DNA of 64,000 nt from Pontibacter fetidus (GTDB lineage Bacteria > Bacteroidota > Bacteroidia > Cytophagales > Hymenobacteraceae): NCBI RefSeq assembly GCF_010119545.1, contig NZ_JAAEAA010000010.1, positions 62,001 through 126,000 of the forward strand. The letters are read 5' to 3'. Made by a program: the position numbers and the translations under genes. Numbering within the stretch: position 1 is the stretch's first letter; every line of letters starts with the position of its first letter. The notes below the pieces were generated by a model. It searched no databases, was not told the origin of the DNA, and was given only the letters and a program-made list of their open reading frames with translations. Positions 8,863-17,282 of the stretch are shown here, piece by piece.

Positions 8863-9645
8863 ATGAACTATACGCTGAATAACCTGCCGGAGCGCGAGCT
8901 TAAGCCACGCGAGCGGGGTTTTACCATGGCTATGGACAAAGGCCTGAGTGTACGGGAAGTGGAAGACTTTCTGGATGTAGCCGGAGAATATGTTGACATT
9001 GTGAAGCTGGGCTGGGCTACCTCGTATGTGGTGCCTAACCTGCAAAAAAAGCTGGATGCTTACAGAGCTGCCGGTATACCGGTATACTTTGGAGGTACCT
9101 TATTCGAGGCTTTTATTGCCCGTAACCAGTTCGAGGACTACCGCCGTATCCTGGACAAGTATCAAATGACTTTTGCAGAAGTATCGGATGGTTCGCTGGA
9201 GATGAACCATGAAGAGAAACTGCAGTATATTCAGACATTGGCCGAGCAGGTAACCGTGTTATCAGAAGTAGGTTCTAAAGATGCGGAGAAGATCATTCCG
9301 CCTTATAAGTGGATACAGCTGATGCAATCGGAACTGGATGCCGGTGCCTGGAAAGTGATTGGTGAAGCACGCGAAGGTGGTAACGTTGGTTTGTTCCGTT
9401 CAACGGGCGAGGTACGTAGCGGTCTGGTTGAAGAGATCCTGACGAAGATCCCGTTTGAGAAGATATTGTGGGAAGCGCCGCAGAAAGCACAGCAGGTATG
9501 GTTTATAAAACTACTGGGTGCTAACGTAAACCTTGGTAACATTGCGCCAAGCGAAGTGATACCTTTAGAAACTATCCGATTAGGTCTGCGTGGCGATACC
9601 TTCCACCACTTCCTTAACATGGATGATGCCGGCCTGAAAAGTTAA
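8863..9645 (+). CDS. Phosphosulfolactate synthase (ComA) family protein
   Basis: The 260-aa TIM-barrel protein matches the ComA family in blocks such as VDIVKLGWATSYVVP, PVYFGGTLFEAF, EVSDGSLEM and VFxLEAR-like VIGEAREGGNVGLF. ComA adds sulfite to phosphoenolpyruvate to make phosphosulfolactate, in coenzyme M synthesis in methanogens and in sulfolactate production in some bacteria. Bacteroidota make sulfonolipids (capnine types) from cysteate, so a role in making a C3 sulfonate is an attractive guess. The context (TPR gene 6 bp upstream, aroE downstream) gives no direct support. Family assignment is firm, substrate is inferred. Confidence 0.8.
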   Translation: MNYTLNNLPERELKPRERGFTMAMDKGLSVREVEDFLDVAGEYVDIVKLGWATSYVVPNLQKKLDAYRAAGIPVYFGGTLFEAFIARNQFEDYRRILDKYQMTFAEVSDGSLEMNHEEKLQYIQTLAEQVTVLSEVGSKDAEKIIPPYKWIQLMQSELDAGAWKVIGEAREGGNVGLFRSTGEVRSGLVEEILTKIPFEKILWEAPQKAQQVWFIKLLGANVNLGNIAPSEVIPLETIRLGLRGDTFHHFLNMDDAGLKS

Positions 9646-9666
9646 TTCAATTCGGATATAAAGTAT

Positions 9667-9704
9667 AAATTGCCCGTTAGTTAAGTCTGGCGGGCAATTT
9701 TGTT
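9667..9704 (+). terminator. Intrinsic terminator after ComA-like gene
   Basis: A 10-bp stem (9667-9676 with 9691-9700) is followed by a T-rich run. It separates the TPR/ComA-like pair from aroE. Confidence 0.75.
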
Positions 9705-9724
9705 TTAAGTACAACTATAGCTAT

Positions 9725-10462
9725 ATGCATAAGTTTGGTCTGATTGGTAAAAAGCTGGGGCACTCGTTCTCAAAGCGCTACTTTACACAAAAGTTTGAAC
9801 AGGAAGGTATAACCGATGCGGTTTACGAACTATACGAACTGCCAACTATAGCCGAACTGCCGCAACTGCTGCAAGCAAACCCGGAACTGGTTGGCTTAAA
9901 TGTAACCGTACCCTACAAAGAAGAAGTTATCCCTTACTTGGATGAGTTGGACGAAACGGCCGCAAGGATAGGCGCCGTAAATACCATTAAAATAACCAAC
10001 GGTAAAACAAAAGGCTACAACACGGATTATATTGGTTTCAGGGATTCTCTGGAGCGGTTTTACCCCGCAACGAAACACAGCAGGGCTTTAGTATTAGGCA
10101 CAGGCGGCGCAGCAAAAGCTGTATGCGCGGCACTCCAAAACCTGGATATAAACTATACAATTTTATCACGCACCGCCAAGCCGGGACACTTAACTTATAG
10201 TACGCTCACGCCTGAGCGCATGCCACAGTATCAGCTCATAATTAATACCACGCCGCTTGGTATGTATCCTGCTGTAGAAACCTTCCCCGATTTGCCTTAT
10301 CAGGCTTTAACGCCCCTACATTACCTTTATGACCTGGTGTATAACCCTGAGGAAACACTTTTTTTACAGAAGGGCAAAGCAGTCGGGGCTCAAACTATAA
10401 ACGGCCTTGCCATGCTACATGGGCAGGCAGAAGCGGCCTGGATGATCTGGCAAAAGGCCTAA
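9725..10462 (+). CDS. aroE: Shikimate dehydrogenase
   Basis: AroE reduces 3-dehydroshikimate to shikimate with NADPH in the aromatic amino acid pathway. The 245-aa product has the shikimate site GHSFSK near residue 15, the catalytic Lys in NVTVPYKEEV, Asp in GYNTDYIGF, and the nucleotide motif LGTGGAAKAV. It is short for the family (usually about 270 aa) but shows all the key blocks. An AACTATAG repeat copy lies within 10 bp of the start codon. It is flanked by a terminator upstream and about 110 bp of spacer downstream. Confidence 0.95.
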   Translation: MHKFGLIGKKLGHSFSKRYFTQKFEQEGITDAVYELYELPTIAELPQLLQANPELVGLNVTVPYKEEVIPYLDELDETAARIGAVNTIKITNGKTKGYNTDYIGFRDSLERFYPATKHSRALVLGTGGAAKAVCAALQNLDINYTILSRTAKPGHLTYSTLTPERMPQYQLIINTTPLGMYPAVETFPDLPYQALTPLHYLYDLVYNPEETLFLQKGKAVGAQTINGLAMLHGQAEAAWMIWQKA

Positions 10463-10571
10463 AACGAAATGCAATTTATTTTTAGCAAAATAGTTGGCAA
10501 TTGTTGTAACATAAGGCGTGCAGGTGCTCGTAAAAGCCTGATAAACAGAGCCACCCTAACCACCCTTTACC

Positions 10572-10973
10572 ATGACGCAGCTAACCACCCTTAAGCAGAA
10601 AACACACACCTTAAATGCCGAAATTTACGCTTTATACCTATCGTACCGCGATGTGCGTGTAAAGTGGTATGTGCGCCTGCTTTTAGCTGTTGCCATTGGC
10701 TATGCCATTAGCCCGATAGACCTGGTGCCTGATCTGGTGCCGGTTTTCGGGTTTCTGGATGATGTGGTAGTCGTTACGCTGGGGCTGGGTTTTTCGTACC
10801 AGTTAATTTCGAAGCTGGTGCTGGACCAGGCCCGCATACAAGCTTATGAAACATTGGGCGGTGTAGCAGGCAGCGGCATTACAGCTTACAAAATTATTGG
10901 GTACGTGTGGATGCTGGTAGCTACTGTGGTGGCCGTACTGGTATATAAAATGTTTTTCCTGGGAATAGCCTGA
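10572..10973 (+). CDS. YkvA/DUF1232 family membrane protein
   Basis: The 133-aa protein contains the DUF1232 signature, AIGYAISPIDLVPDLVPVFG followed by FLDDVVVV. It has membrane-seeking segments around residues 35-60 and a clear C-terminal helix (VWMLVATVVAVLVYKMFFL). The family is widespread and its function is unknown; members are small membrane proteins. It is a single gene ended by a hairpin terminator. Confidence 0.85.
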   Translation: MTQLTTLKQKTHTLNAEIYALYLSYRDVRVKWYVRLLLAVAIGYAISPIDLVPDLVPVFGFLDDVVVVTLGLGFSYQLISKLVLDQARIQAYETLGGVAGSGITAYKIIGYVWMLVATVVAVLVYKMFFLGIA

Positions 10974-10996
10974 CAGTTTTAGATAAATTTGCTTTT

Positions 10997-11027
10997 AAAG
11001 GCGCAGCTGTAACAGGCTGCGCTTTTT
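10997..11027. terminator. Intrinsic terminator after YkvA-like gene
   Basis: An AAAGGCGCAGC/GCTGCGCTTT stem (10997-11007 with 11016-11025) is followed by T's. It can also read on the minus strand, where it would follow the short reading-frame remnant at 11026-11097. Confidence 0.8.
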
Positions 11028-11097
11028 ATTTTATGGGTTTAGCTACCACTTTTGCCGCTTCGTCGATAATCTTGATTTTCAGTTTCTTGGTATAGCA
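11026..11097 (-). pseudogene. Possible C-terminal gene remnant
   Basis: On the minus strand 23 codons read as protein-like sequence (CYTKKLKIKIIDEAAKVVAKPIK) and end in TAA right at the terminator hairpin. An in-frame TAG lies immediately upstream and there is no start codon. It looks like the tail of a decayed gene, but a chance open stretch is possible at this length. Confidence 0.25.
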
Positions 11098-11109
11098 CTA
11101 CAATCGCTG

Positions 11110-11185
11110 ATATTTCTTACATTTACTTGTCGTAAGTATACTGACCACTTTATACTTAGGCTACATTATACCCTGTAAGAAATAT
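11110..11185. repeat. Nested inverted repeats upstream of ECF sigma gene
   Basis: A perfect 12-bp inverted repeat, ATATTTCTTACA at 11110-11121 and its complement at 11174-11185, encloses an inner 8-bp repeat TAAGTATA (11133-11140) with TATACTTA (11151-11158). It ends about 68 bp before the sigma gene start and could be an operator pair or a structured leader. Confidence 0.45.
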
Positions 11186-11253
11186 TTACCCGGCCTTGCA
11201 ACCTTTGCCCGGAAATTGGGCTCATGTGAGTAAGAGCTGTAAACAGTCAGCAG

Positions 11254-11832
11254 TTGAAACTTTTTACCAGTAACAAGTCAGAAGAGGAAAAGCTTATTGA
11301 TGGGTGCATTGCCGGCAAACGGGATATGCAGCGTCTCCTCTACGACCTGTATGCTAAAAAGATGATGATGGTCTGTATGCGTTACGCTCCTACAACTTTT
11401 GAGGCAGAAGATATTGTGCAGGAGGGTTTTGTGAAAGTGTTTGCCAACATCCAGAACTTTAAAAAGGATTGCCCGCTGGAGTTCTGGGTCAGGAAAATTA
11501 TCGTAAACACGGCCCTGAAATACCTGCGGCAAAAATCGCTGCTTACCGTATCGCATGAAACAGAGGAAGTGGAGAACATAAGCTCCGGCAACTATAACCT
11601 GAACGATTATAGTATGGATGAATTACTAAGCATGATCCAGAGCCTGGCGCCGCGTTACCGCATGGTGTTTAACCTCTATGCCATCGAAGGGTACAACCAT
11701 AAAGAGATCGGGGAGATGCTCGAGATCTCGGAAGGTACATCAAAATCTCAGTATTCAAGAGCACGGGCTATACTTCAGAATATGCTCTTAAGCCAGGATA
11801 AACCATATCAAGAGAATGTCATCACCAGATAA
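11254..11832 (+). CDS. ECF-type RNA polymerase sigma factor
   Basis: The 192-aa protein has sigma region 2 (CMRYAPTTFEAEDIVQEGFVKVF, residues about 43-66) and region 4 (residues about 125-180, with YRMVFNLYAIEGYNHKEIGEMLEISEGTSKSQ). The start must be TTG at 11254, because the upstream in-frame ATG (11224) is followed at once by TGA. The next gene overlaps its end by 17 bp, which is typical of a sigma/anti-sigma pair. It probably directs RNA polymerase to its own operon and to envelope genes. Targets are unknown. Confidence 0.92.
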   Translation: MKLFTSNKSEEEKLIDGCIAGKRDMQRLLYDLYAKKMMMVCMRYAPTTFEAEDIVQEGFVKVFANIQNFKKDCPLEFWVRKIIVNTALKYLRQKSLLTVSHETEEVENISSGNYNLNDYSMDELLSMIQSLAPRYRMVFNLYAIEGYNHKEIGEMLEISEGTSKSQYSRARAILQNMLLSQDKPYQENVITR

Positions 11833-13492
11833 TAAAGATTACGGAGATCTGGAGCAGGCCATGTGGCGCCGCTTTCAGGATGCGGAAGCTATGCCGGATC
11901 CGGAGGTCTGGTCGCGCATAGACCATGCGCTTGCCATGCAGGACAATGAGAAGTATAAAAAACGCGCATTGTTTTACAGGCAACTGGCGGCTGCATGTTT
12001 TATACTTTTTGTGCTTTCCGGGTCGGCGTTGGTACTACATTTTAAGCAGGACCAGGAACAGGAGCTACTTGCCTCAGCAGAACAACCGCAGCCACAAACT
12101 AAGGCACCCATTGCTGGCAACGCAACTATAAATTCAACTCCAACTACCGAAGCAGCCCAGCCATCCGGAAATTATACTTTGCCCAAAGCTGAAGAAGGAA
12201 CTATAGCTGCCAATGCACAGGTACCATCAACAAACTATAGTTATGCTGAACCTGAGGAAGAGGCTACTCTGTTCAGTAGGAATTCTAAAGCAAGCAACAA
12301 ATCAGTTCAAAATAACGCCGGACAAAACTATACTACTGTAGCAGCTACTACTGCAACTATGGCTACGCAACCAGGCGTTTATAGTGCTGGGCAATTGGCA
12401 GCTACCACTGCAAATAATGCGGTTCCTTCAGTTACCGGCTCACAAGTGCAAGGCTATATGCCAGCAAGCCAGGCTATAGCTGTTGTGCCGGATACCTATA
12501 CAAGCCCTACTGTTTTAAATCCGCTTTTGCGCCGTAATGCAACACTTGGCTCCATAGCAGCAGGCGGGAATGTGCCGGAAAGTGCAGTGCAGCAAAAGCA
12601 GGATGAGCTCTTACTTGCCTTAAATAAGCCGACAGAAAGTGAAACAGCTGAGAAAGCTACCAAAAACAGCCGTTGGAATGTAGGAATGGGTGTGGCATCG
12701 TCTTATTTTACACAGAATGTTGATATACCGGAACAGTATCTGGCCGCTTCTGATGGAAGACCGGGTATAATGCGCCATACAGGCCCGATTGTTTCGGTAG
12801 AGACAGCAGAAAACCTGGTGAATGCCTATAAAGAGTTTGAAGATAATACACAGGCCGCCAATGCGATAAATGTAGATGCCAAAGCCGGCTTCAGGCTGAA
12901 CAAGCGTTTTAAGGTATTAGCTGGACTTGGATATAGTAAAAACACCTCTAAAACCAGAACGAGCTATATTGTAGAGCAATTTTTGTTTAATCCCCGAAAC
13001 AATGAGCGGTCCAAGCTTAAGCCAACTACGGTTTTCCTGCCATCGCTGCACACGTTTACTACCGACTCGGTGAGTGTAATAAAAACCAAAGAGCCGTTTA
13101 ATGTAGACTATAGTTACCAGATGTTGTCTGTGCCACTGGAAGTGCAGGTAGAGGGTGCTATAGGGCAGAAATGGTTTTGGTACGCACATGGCGGTGGCGC
13201 TGCAAACGTTATCATGCAATCAACTATAAAAGCGGATAACCCCGAAATAGCTGATGTAAGCTACGGCCCTGGTGATGATTCGCCGTTCCGGAAAGTACAG
13301 TTCTCGGGCAATGCAGGGTTGGGCCTGGGCAAGCGGCTGACTGATGCCGTCAGCATTTCGTTCGGTCCGGAATACCGTCATTTCTTTTCGTCGCTGCTAG
13401 CCAGCGAGTACGCCAACGCCAAACAAGGCAAACCCTACACTATAGGTGTAAACATGGGTATAAATTATATGCTGGGCCAGGCAGGCAAATAA
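11816..13492 (+). CDS. Dual-membrane anti-sigma-like protein with outer-membrane barrel domain
   Basis: The 558-aa protein starts inside the sigma gene. Residues 1-50 are cytoplasmic-like and charged (with EVWSRIDHAL), residues 56-75 form one transmembrane helix, residues 80-280 are a low-complexity Ala/Gln/Thr/Pro/Ser-rich stretch, and residues 285-558 look like an outer-membrane beta-barrel (alternating strands such as NVGMGVASSYFTQNV, FKVLAGLGYSK, YTIGVNMGINYML). A helix in the inner membrane joined by a long linker to an outer-membrane domain would span the whole envelope. The same layout is described for dual membrane-spanning anti-sigma factors (Dma) of Bacteroides thetaiotaomicron. It most likely holds the upstream sigma factor until an outer-membrane signal arrives. 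Confidence 0.75.
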   Translation: MSSPDNKDYGDLEQAMWRRFQDAEAMPDPEVWSRIDHALAMQDNEKYKKRALFYRQLAAACFILFVLSGSALVLHFKQDQEQELLASAEQPQPQTKAPIAGNATINSTPTTEAAQPSGNYTLPKAEEGTIAANAQVPSTNYSYAEPEEEATLFSRNSKASNKSVQNNAGQNYTTVAATTATMATQPGVYSAGQLAATTANNAVPSVTGSQVQGYMPASQAIAVVPDTYTSPTVLNPLLRRNATLGSIAAGGNVPESAVQQKQDELLLALNKPTESETAEKATKNSRWNVGMGVASSYFTQNVDIPEQYLAASDGRPGIMRHTGPIVSVETAENLVNAYKEFEDNTQAANAINVDAKAGFRLNKRFKVLAGLGYSKNTSKTRTSYIVEQFLFNPRNNERSKLKPTTVFLPSLHTFTTDSVSVIKTKEPFNVDYSYQMLSVPLEVQVEGAIGQKWFWYAHGGGAANVIMQSTIKADNPEIADVSYGPGDDSPFRKVQFSGNAGLGLGKRLTDAVSISFGPEYRHFFSSLLASEYANAKQGKPYTIGVNMGINYMLGQAGK

Positions 13493-13611
13493 TACATAAA
13501 TTTTTTAGAGCTGGTGCAACCATCAGCCGCGTTACCGACTCTTGATAGTAGAAGAAGGGCAACAGCACTTTTAACCGTCTGTTCTAACCAAACCCCTGTA
13601 CTACTAAAACT

Positions 13612-14064
13612 ATGAAGAAAATGCGCCCGGTACCTGTAGCATTCTCTGATGTTACAGCTATAGTGAAAGCAAATTTGTCCGGTTGGTATATGCTGTTGGC
13701 CCTTCTCCTTTTTTCGTTGTTTATGTCGGGTTGCGATATAATGCAGCAGGAAGAAGAAGAAAAACTGGATGGCTGTTTCCCGACTACTGATTGTGTGCTG
13801 CAGGGCACTGCCGTAACTATAGCCTGTGGATATGGCGCATTTCAGAACACCTGGCTGCAACTAAACGATACCACTTACCTGCAACCCTGGGTAAATGCTA
13901 CGGCAGTGCAAACCCTTAAGCCTGGGCAAAAATATAGTTTTGGTTACATAGAGGTAGAACGCGATAACAGGTACGATAACATCTATACCTGCATGGCTGC
14001 CCTACCCAAAGCTAAAATTATAAAGCTTACCTGTCTGCAACCTGTTGCGGGCACAGCAAACTAA
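13612..14064 (+). CDS. Cys-rich lipoprotein, unknown function
   Basis: The 150-aa product has a hydrophobic signal and lipobox LFMSGC at about residue 43, followed by DIMQQEEEE, the acidic pattern linked to surface export of Bacteroidota lipoproteins. The long pre-signal N-terminus suggests that an inner start may be used, but no inner ATG gives a better signal except those near WYMLLALLL. The mature part has five more Cys and a C-terminal pattern (C, then P-x-AKIIKLTC) shared with the lipoprotein at 14577. It follows the sigma/anti-sigma pair on the same strand. Function is not recognised. Confidence 0.7.
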   Translation: MKKMRPVPVAFSDVTAIVKANLSGWYMLLALLLFSLFMSGCDIMQQEEEEKLDGCFPTTDCVLQGTAVTIACGYGAFQNTWLQLNDTTYLQPWVNATAVQTLKPGQKYSFGYIEVERDNRYDNIYTCMAALPKAKIIKLTCLQPVAGTAN

Positions 14065-14083
14065 ACGCACCTAACCTATAGCT

Positions 14084-14530
14084 ATGAAAAAAAGCAGTTG
14101 CGGGACTACATTAGTCCTTCTGTTGGTTGTGCTTTGTTTAAGCTGCCAGACCGATGACCAGATATATCCGAATGCAATTGCCCCGTCTAATAAATTAGCA
14201 ATGCTGGGCAGATGGAGCATAGCAAAGATAGCTTACAAGGTGTGCCGCAAAAACAGTTGTAACACCACAAACTATAGCGGTGCTGCCAAAGATTATTTCG
14301 AGTTCAGGGCTGACAGTGCCTTTTTAAACTATACCACTGACAGTAACCGGCAGTTCGATGCTTTTAAAGCAGACTATAGCTCACCGGAAGCAATTGTGTT
14401 AACCCGTGGGTTTTGGTCGGCAAAGTATATAGTTAAGGAAAACCAGCCTGGCAAGTTGGTGCTGGAATGCGTTTACATGGGCAAAGACCCTTATGCCACT
14501 TTTACAGATACTTATTATTTATATCAATAG
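14084..14530 (+). CDS. Small lipoprotein, lipocalin-like fold suspected
   Basis: The 148-aa product has lipobox LCLSC near residue 21 with QTDDQ after the Cys. The mature part begins with LGRWSIAKIAYKV and continues with short strands (YFEFRADSAFLNY, LVLECVYMG, TFTDTYYLY). This resembles the small lipocalin-like lipoproteins common in Bacteroidota, which open with a LxGxW motif. It starts 19 bp after the previous lipoprotein, so it is probably in the same operon. The ligand is unknown. Confidence 0.7.
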   Translation: MKKSSCGTTLVLLLVVLCLSCQTDDQIYPNAIAPSNKLAMLGRWSIAKIAYKVCRKNSCNTTNYSGAAKDYFEFRADSAFLNYTTDSNRQFDAFKADYSSPEAIVLTRGFWSAKYIVKENQPGKLVLECVYMGKDPYATFTDTYYLYQ

Positions 14531-14576
14531 CTTACCAGTTTATACTTCTGCGCAATCCGTTAGTACACTATAAAAC

Positions 14577-14951
14577 ATGAAAAATTCTTTTAAAATACTT
14601 TTTCTGTACCTAACACTGGCACTGCTTACAGTTAGCTGCCAGAAAGAAGAAGACCCGACCCCAGCCTGCCTGCAAGTAGAAGTGATCGGGGCGGATTGCG
14701 ACTCGAGCTGGTACATTCTTAAAATAGAAGGTGCTGATGCAAATGGCCAGCAGGGTAATTACCTGGGGCAGTTGCAGAACGGGTACGTGACTACTGATAA
14801 CCTGCCGGAAGCATACAGGCAACCGGGCACAAAACTGGAGGCAGCCCTGGAACTGAACGGGGAATATGGCCCACGCTGTGTAACGGTAACCGTAATGTAC
14901 CCGGCCGTAAAAGTAACCCGCGTGTGCCAGCCGGCACGGTCGCAGGGCTAA
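14577..14951 (+). CDS. Cys-rich lipoprotein related to the one at 13612
   Basis: The 124-aa product has lipobox LTVSC (Cys21) followed by QKEED. The C-terminal half contains QPGTKLEAALELNG, then YGPRC and YPAVKVTRVCQ, which echoes the LKPGQKY...YTC...PKAKIIKLTC pattern of the first lipoprotein. The two are probably diverged copies flanking the lipocalin-like gene. All three sit directly downstream of the sigma/anti-sigma pair, so they are candidate outputs or ligands of that system. Function is unknown. Confidence 0.7.
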   Translation: MKNSFKILFLYLTLALLTVSCQKEEDPTPACLQVEVIGADCDSSWYILKIEGADANGQQGNYLGQLQNGYVTTDNLPEAYRQPGTKLEAALELNGEYGPRCVTVTVMYPAVKVTRVCQPARSQG

Positions 14952-15020
14952 CTATAAACTATAGTTTAACGCCAGGTTACGTATTGATTTTGAATTATTA
15001 AAACTGACTGACTTGGAAAT

Positions 15021-15048
15021 GCCTGTTGCTTTGCGGCAGGCTTTTTTT
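15021..15048 (+). terminator. Intrinsic terminator after the lipoprotein operon
   Basis: A GCCTGTTGC/GCGGCAGGC stem with two G-T pairs (15021-15029 with 15033-15041) is followed by seven T's. It marks the end of the sigma-anti-sigma-lipoprotein run. Confidence 0.8.
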
Positions 15049-15154
15049 GTGCGTTCAAATTTATACTTATAGTTACCAGATTATGTTTGTAAAAGCTAAA
15101 CTTACGTACAGTTTCAGATGTTATACTTTATCGTTAATTTCGTAAAACCGACGA

Positions 15155-17182
15155 ATGGATTTTAAGCTAACATCAGAGTTTCAGCCGACCGGCGACCAGC
15201 CCAAAGCTATTGCAAAACTCACAGAAGGAGTAAATAATGGAGAGCCTGCTCAGGTTTTACTGGGTGCCACCGGTACCGGTAAAACCTTTACCATGGCTAA
15301 CGTTATCAAAAATACGGGCAAGCCAACACTGGTACTTTGCCATAACAAAACACTGGCCGCGCAGCTATACGGCGAGTTCAAACAGTTCTTCCCCGATAAT
15401 GCGGTAGAGTATTTTATTTCTTACTACGACTACTACCAGCCCGAAGCCTACATTGCCTCATCCGATGTATTTATCGAGAAAGATCTTGCTATAAATGAGG
15501 AGATCGAGAAGCTGCGTCTGCATACTACTTCGGCACTGCTTTCGGGGCGCCGTGATGTGATTGTGGTGGCATCGGTGTCGTGTATCTATGGTATCGGTAA
15601 CCCCGAAGAGTTTGGGAAGAACGTTTTGCACCTGGCCCCTGGGCAACGCTATAGTCGCAATAACCTGCTTTATACGTTTGTGCAGATACTTTACAGCCGC
15701 ACCGAAGCCGAGTTTACACGTGGAACATTCCGGGTGAAAGGCGATACGGTTGATATTTTCCCGGCTTATGCAGACTTCGCTTACCGTTTTTATTTCTTTG
15801 GAGATGAACTGGAGCAGATACACCGCATTGACCCGGCTACTGGTAAGAAACTAGCCGACGAAAAAGCCATCACCTTATATCCTGCTAACCTCTTTGTTAC
15901 CGGAAAAGACACGCTGCAGCAAGCCATTTCGGAGATACAGTACGACATGGTAGCGCAGCACGATTATTTTTTACGTGAAGACAGGCCTGTTGAAGCCAAG
16001 CGCATAAAGGAACGCACCGAGTTCGACCTGGAAATGATACGTGAACTAGGCTACTGTTCCGGTATCGAGAACTATTCCCGTTACTTCGACCGTCGTTCGC
16101 CGGGTGCACGCCCGTTCTGTTTGCTTGATTATTTTCCGGATGATTACCTGATGGTGATTGACGAGAGCCACGTAACGGTGCCACAGGTGCGCGCTATGTG
16201 GGGCGGCGACAGATCCAGGAAAGTAGCTTTGGTGGAGTATGGTTTCCGGTTACCGGCTGCTATGGACAACCGCCCGCTTACCTTTAACGAGTTCGAAAGT
16301 ATGATGAAGCAGGTGGTGTTTGTAAGTGCAACGCCCGGCGACTACGAAATACAGAAATCGGAAGGTGTTATAGTTGAGCAAATCATCCGCCCAACCGGTT
16401 TACTTGACCCTGTGATTGAAGTGCGCCCAAGTACCAATCAGGTGGATGACCTGCTGGATGAGATTGATGAGCGCGTGAAAGAAGGTGCCCGTGTGCTGGT
16501 AACAACACTTACCAAACGCATGTCGGAGGAGCTGGCCAAGTACCTGGAGAGGCTGAACATAAAAGTAAAATACCTGCACTCCGAAGTAAAAACCCTGGAC
16601 CGTGTAGAGATTTTGCGGGAGCTGCGCTTAGGTGTAATTGATGTACTGATAGGCGTTAACCTACTGCGCGAAGGTCTGGATTTACCGGAAGTAAGTCTGG
16701 TTGCTATATTGGATGCAGATAAAGAAGGCTTTTTGCGTGACCAGCGCTCGCTGATACAGACTATGGGCCGTGCCGCACGTAACGAGAAAGGCAAAGTTAT
16801 TATGTACGCCGACCGCATGACGGGCTCTATGCAGCGTGCCATAGATGAGACCAATCGCCGTCGTGCTACCCAGATGGCCTATAATGAGAAACACGGCATT
16901 ACGCCACGCACTATACTTAAGACAAGCGACGAGATTCTGGAGCAGACATCGGTTGCTGATAACATTAAGAAAGAAGTGAAAATGTATGCCGGTCCGGAGG
17001 AAGTGTCTATAGCGGCTGAACCTGTGATACAGATGATGAAGAAAGATGAGTTGGAGAAGCTCATCAAAAAAACAGAGAAGCAAATGGAAGCTGCTGCCAA
17101 AGACCTCGACTTTTTGCAGGCTGCCAAGTACAGAGACGAACTAACAGAACTCCGCAACCTGCTTAAGACAAAAAGAGACTAG
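15155..17182 (+). CDS. uvrB: Excinuclease ABC subunit B
   Basis: UvrB is the damage-checking helicase-like subunit of nucleotide excision repair and works with UvrA and UvrC. The 675-aa product is full length. It has the Q-motif and Walker A GATGTGKTFTMANV near residue 40, the beta-hairpin region YYDYYQPEAYI, the DEAD-like VIDESH, helicase motif VI QTMGRAARN, and the C-terminal UVR coiled coil (residues about 630-670, ending AAKYRDELTELRNLL) that contacts UvrC. It is transcribed alone between two terminators. Confidence 0.98.
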   Translation: MDFKLTSEFQPTGDQPKAIAKLTEGVNNGEPAQVLLGATGTGKTFTMANVIKNTGKPTLVLCHNKTLAAQLYGEFKQFFPDNAVEYFISYYDYYQPEAYIASSDVFIEKDLAINEEIEKLRLHTTSALLSGRRDVIVVASVSCIYGIGNPEEFGKNVLHLAPGQRYSRNNLLYTFVQILYSRTEAEFTRGTFRVKGDTVDIFPAYADFAYRFYFFGDELEQIHRIDPATGKKLADEKAITLYPANLFVTGKDTLQQAISEIQYDMVAQHDYFLREDRPVEAKRIKERTEFDLEMIRELGYCSGIENYSRYFDRRSPGARPFCLLDYFPDDYLMVIDESHVTVPQVRAMWGGDRSRKVALVEYGFRLPAAMDNRPLTFNEFESMMKQVVFVSATPGDYEIQKSEGVIVEQIIRPTGLLDPVIEVRPSTNQVDDLLDEIDERVKEGARVLVTTLTKRMSEELAKYLERLNIKVKYLHSEVKTLDRVEILRELRLGVIDVLIGVNLLREGLDLPEVSLVAILDADKEGFLRDQRSLIQTMGRAARNEKGKVIMYADRMTGSMQRAIDETNRRRATQMAYNEKHGITPRTILKTSDEILEQTSVADNIKKEVKMYAGPEEVSIAAEPVIQMMKKDELEKLIKKTEKQMEAAAKDLDFLQAAKYRDELTELRNLLKTKRD

Positions 17183-17187
17183 GCTAT

Positions 17188-17232
17188 AGTTAGAAAGTTT
17201 AGAAGTTAAAAAGTTAGAAAGTTAGAAAGTTG
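17188..17232. repeat. Short GTTAGAAA-type tandem repeat
   Basis: Several imperfect tandem copies of an AGTTAGAA(A) unit lie just after uvrB. Such runs are common spacers in Bacteroidota. No coding function is seen. Confidence 0.6.
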
Positions 17233-17282
17233 TGTTTATAGAGATGCTGTAGTTTGCGTCTTACTAACGAGGGTTCTAAAAT

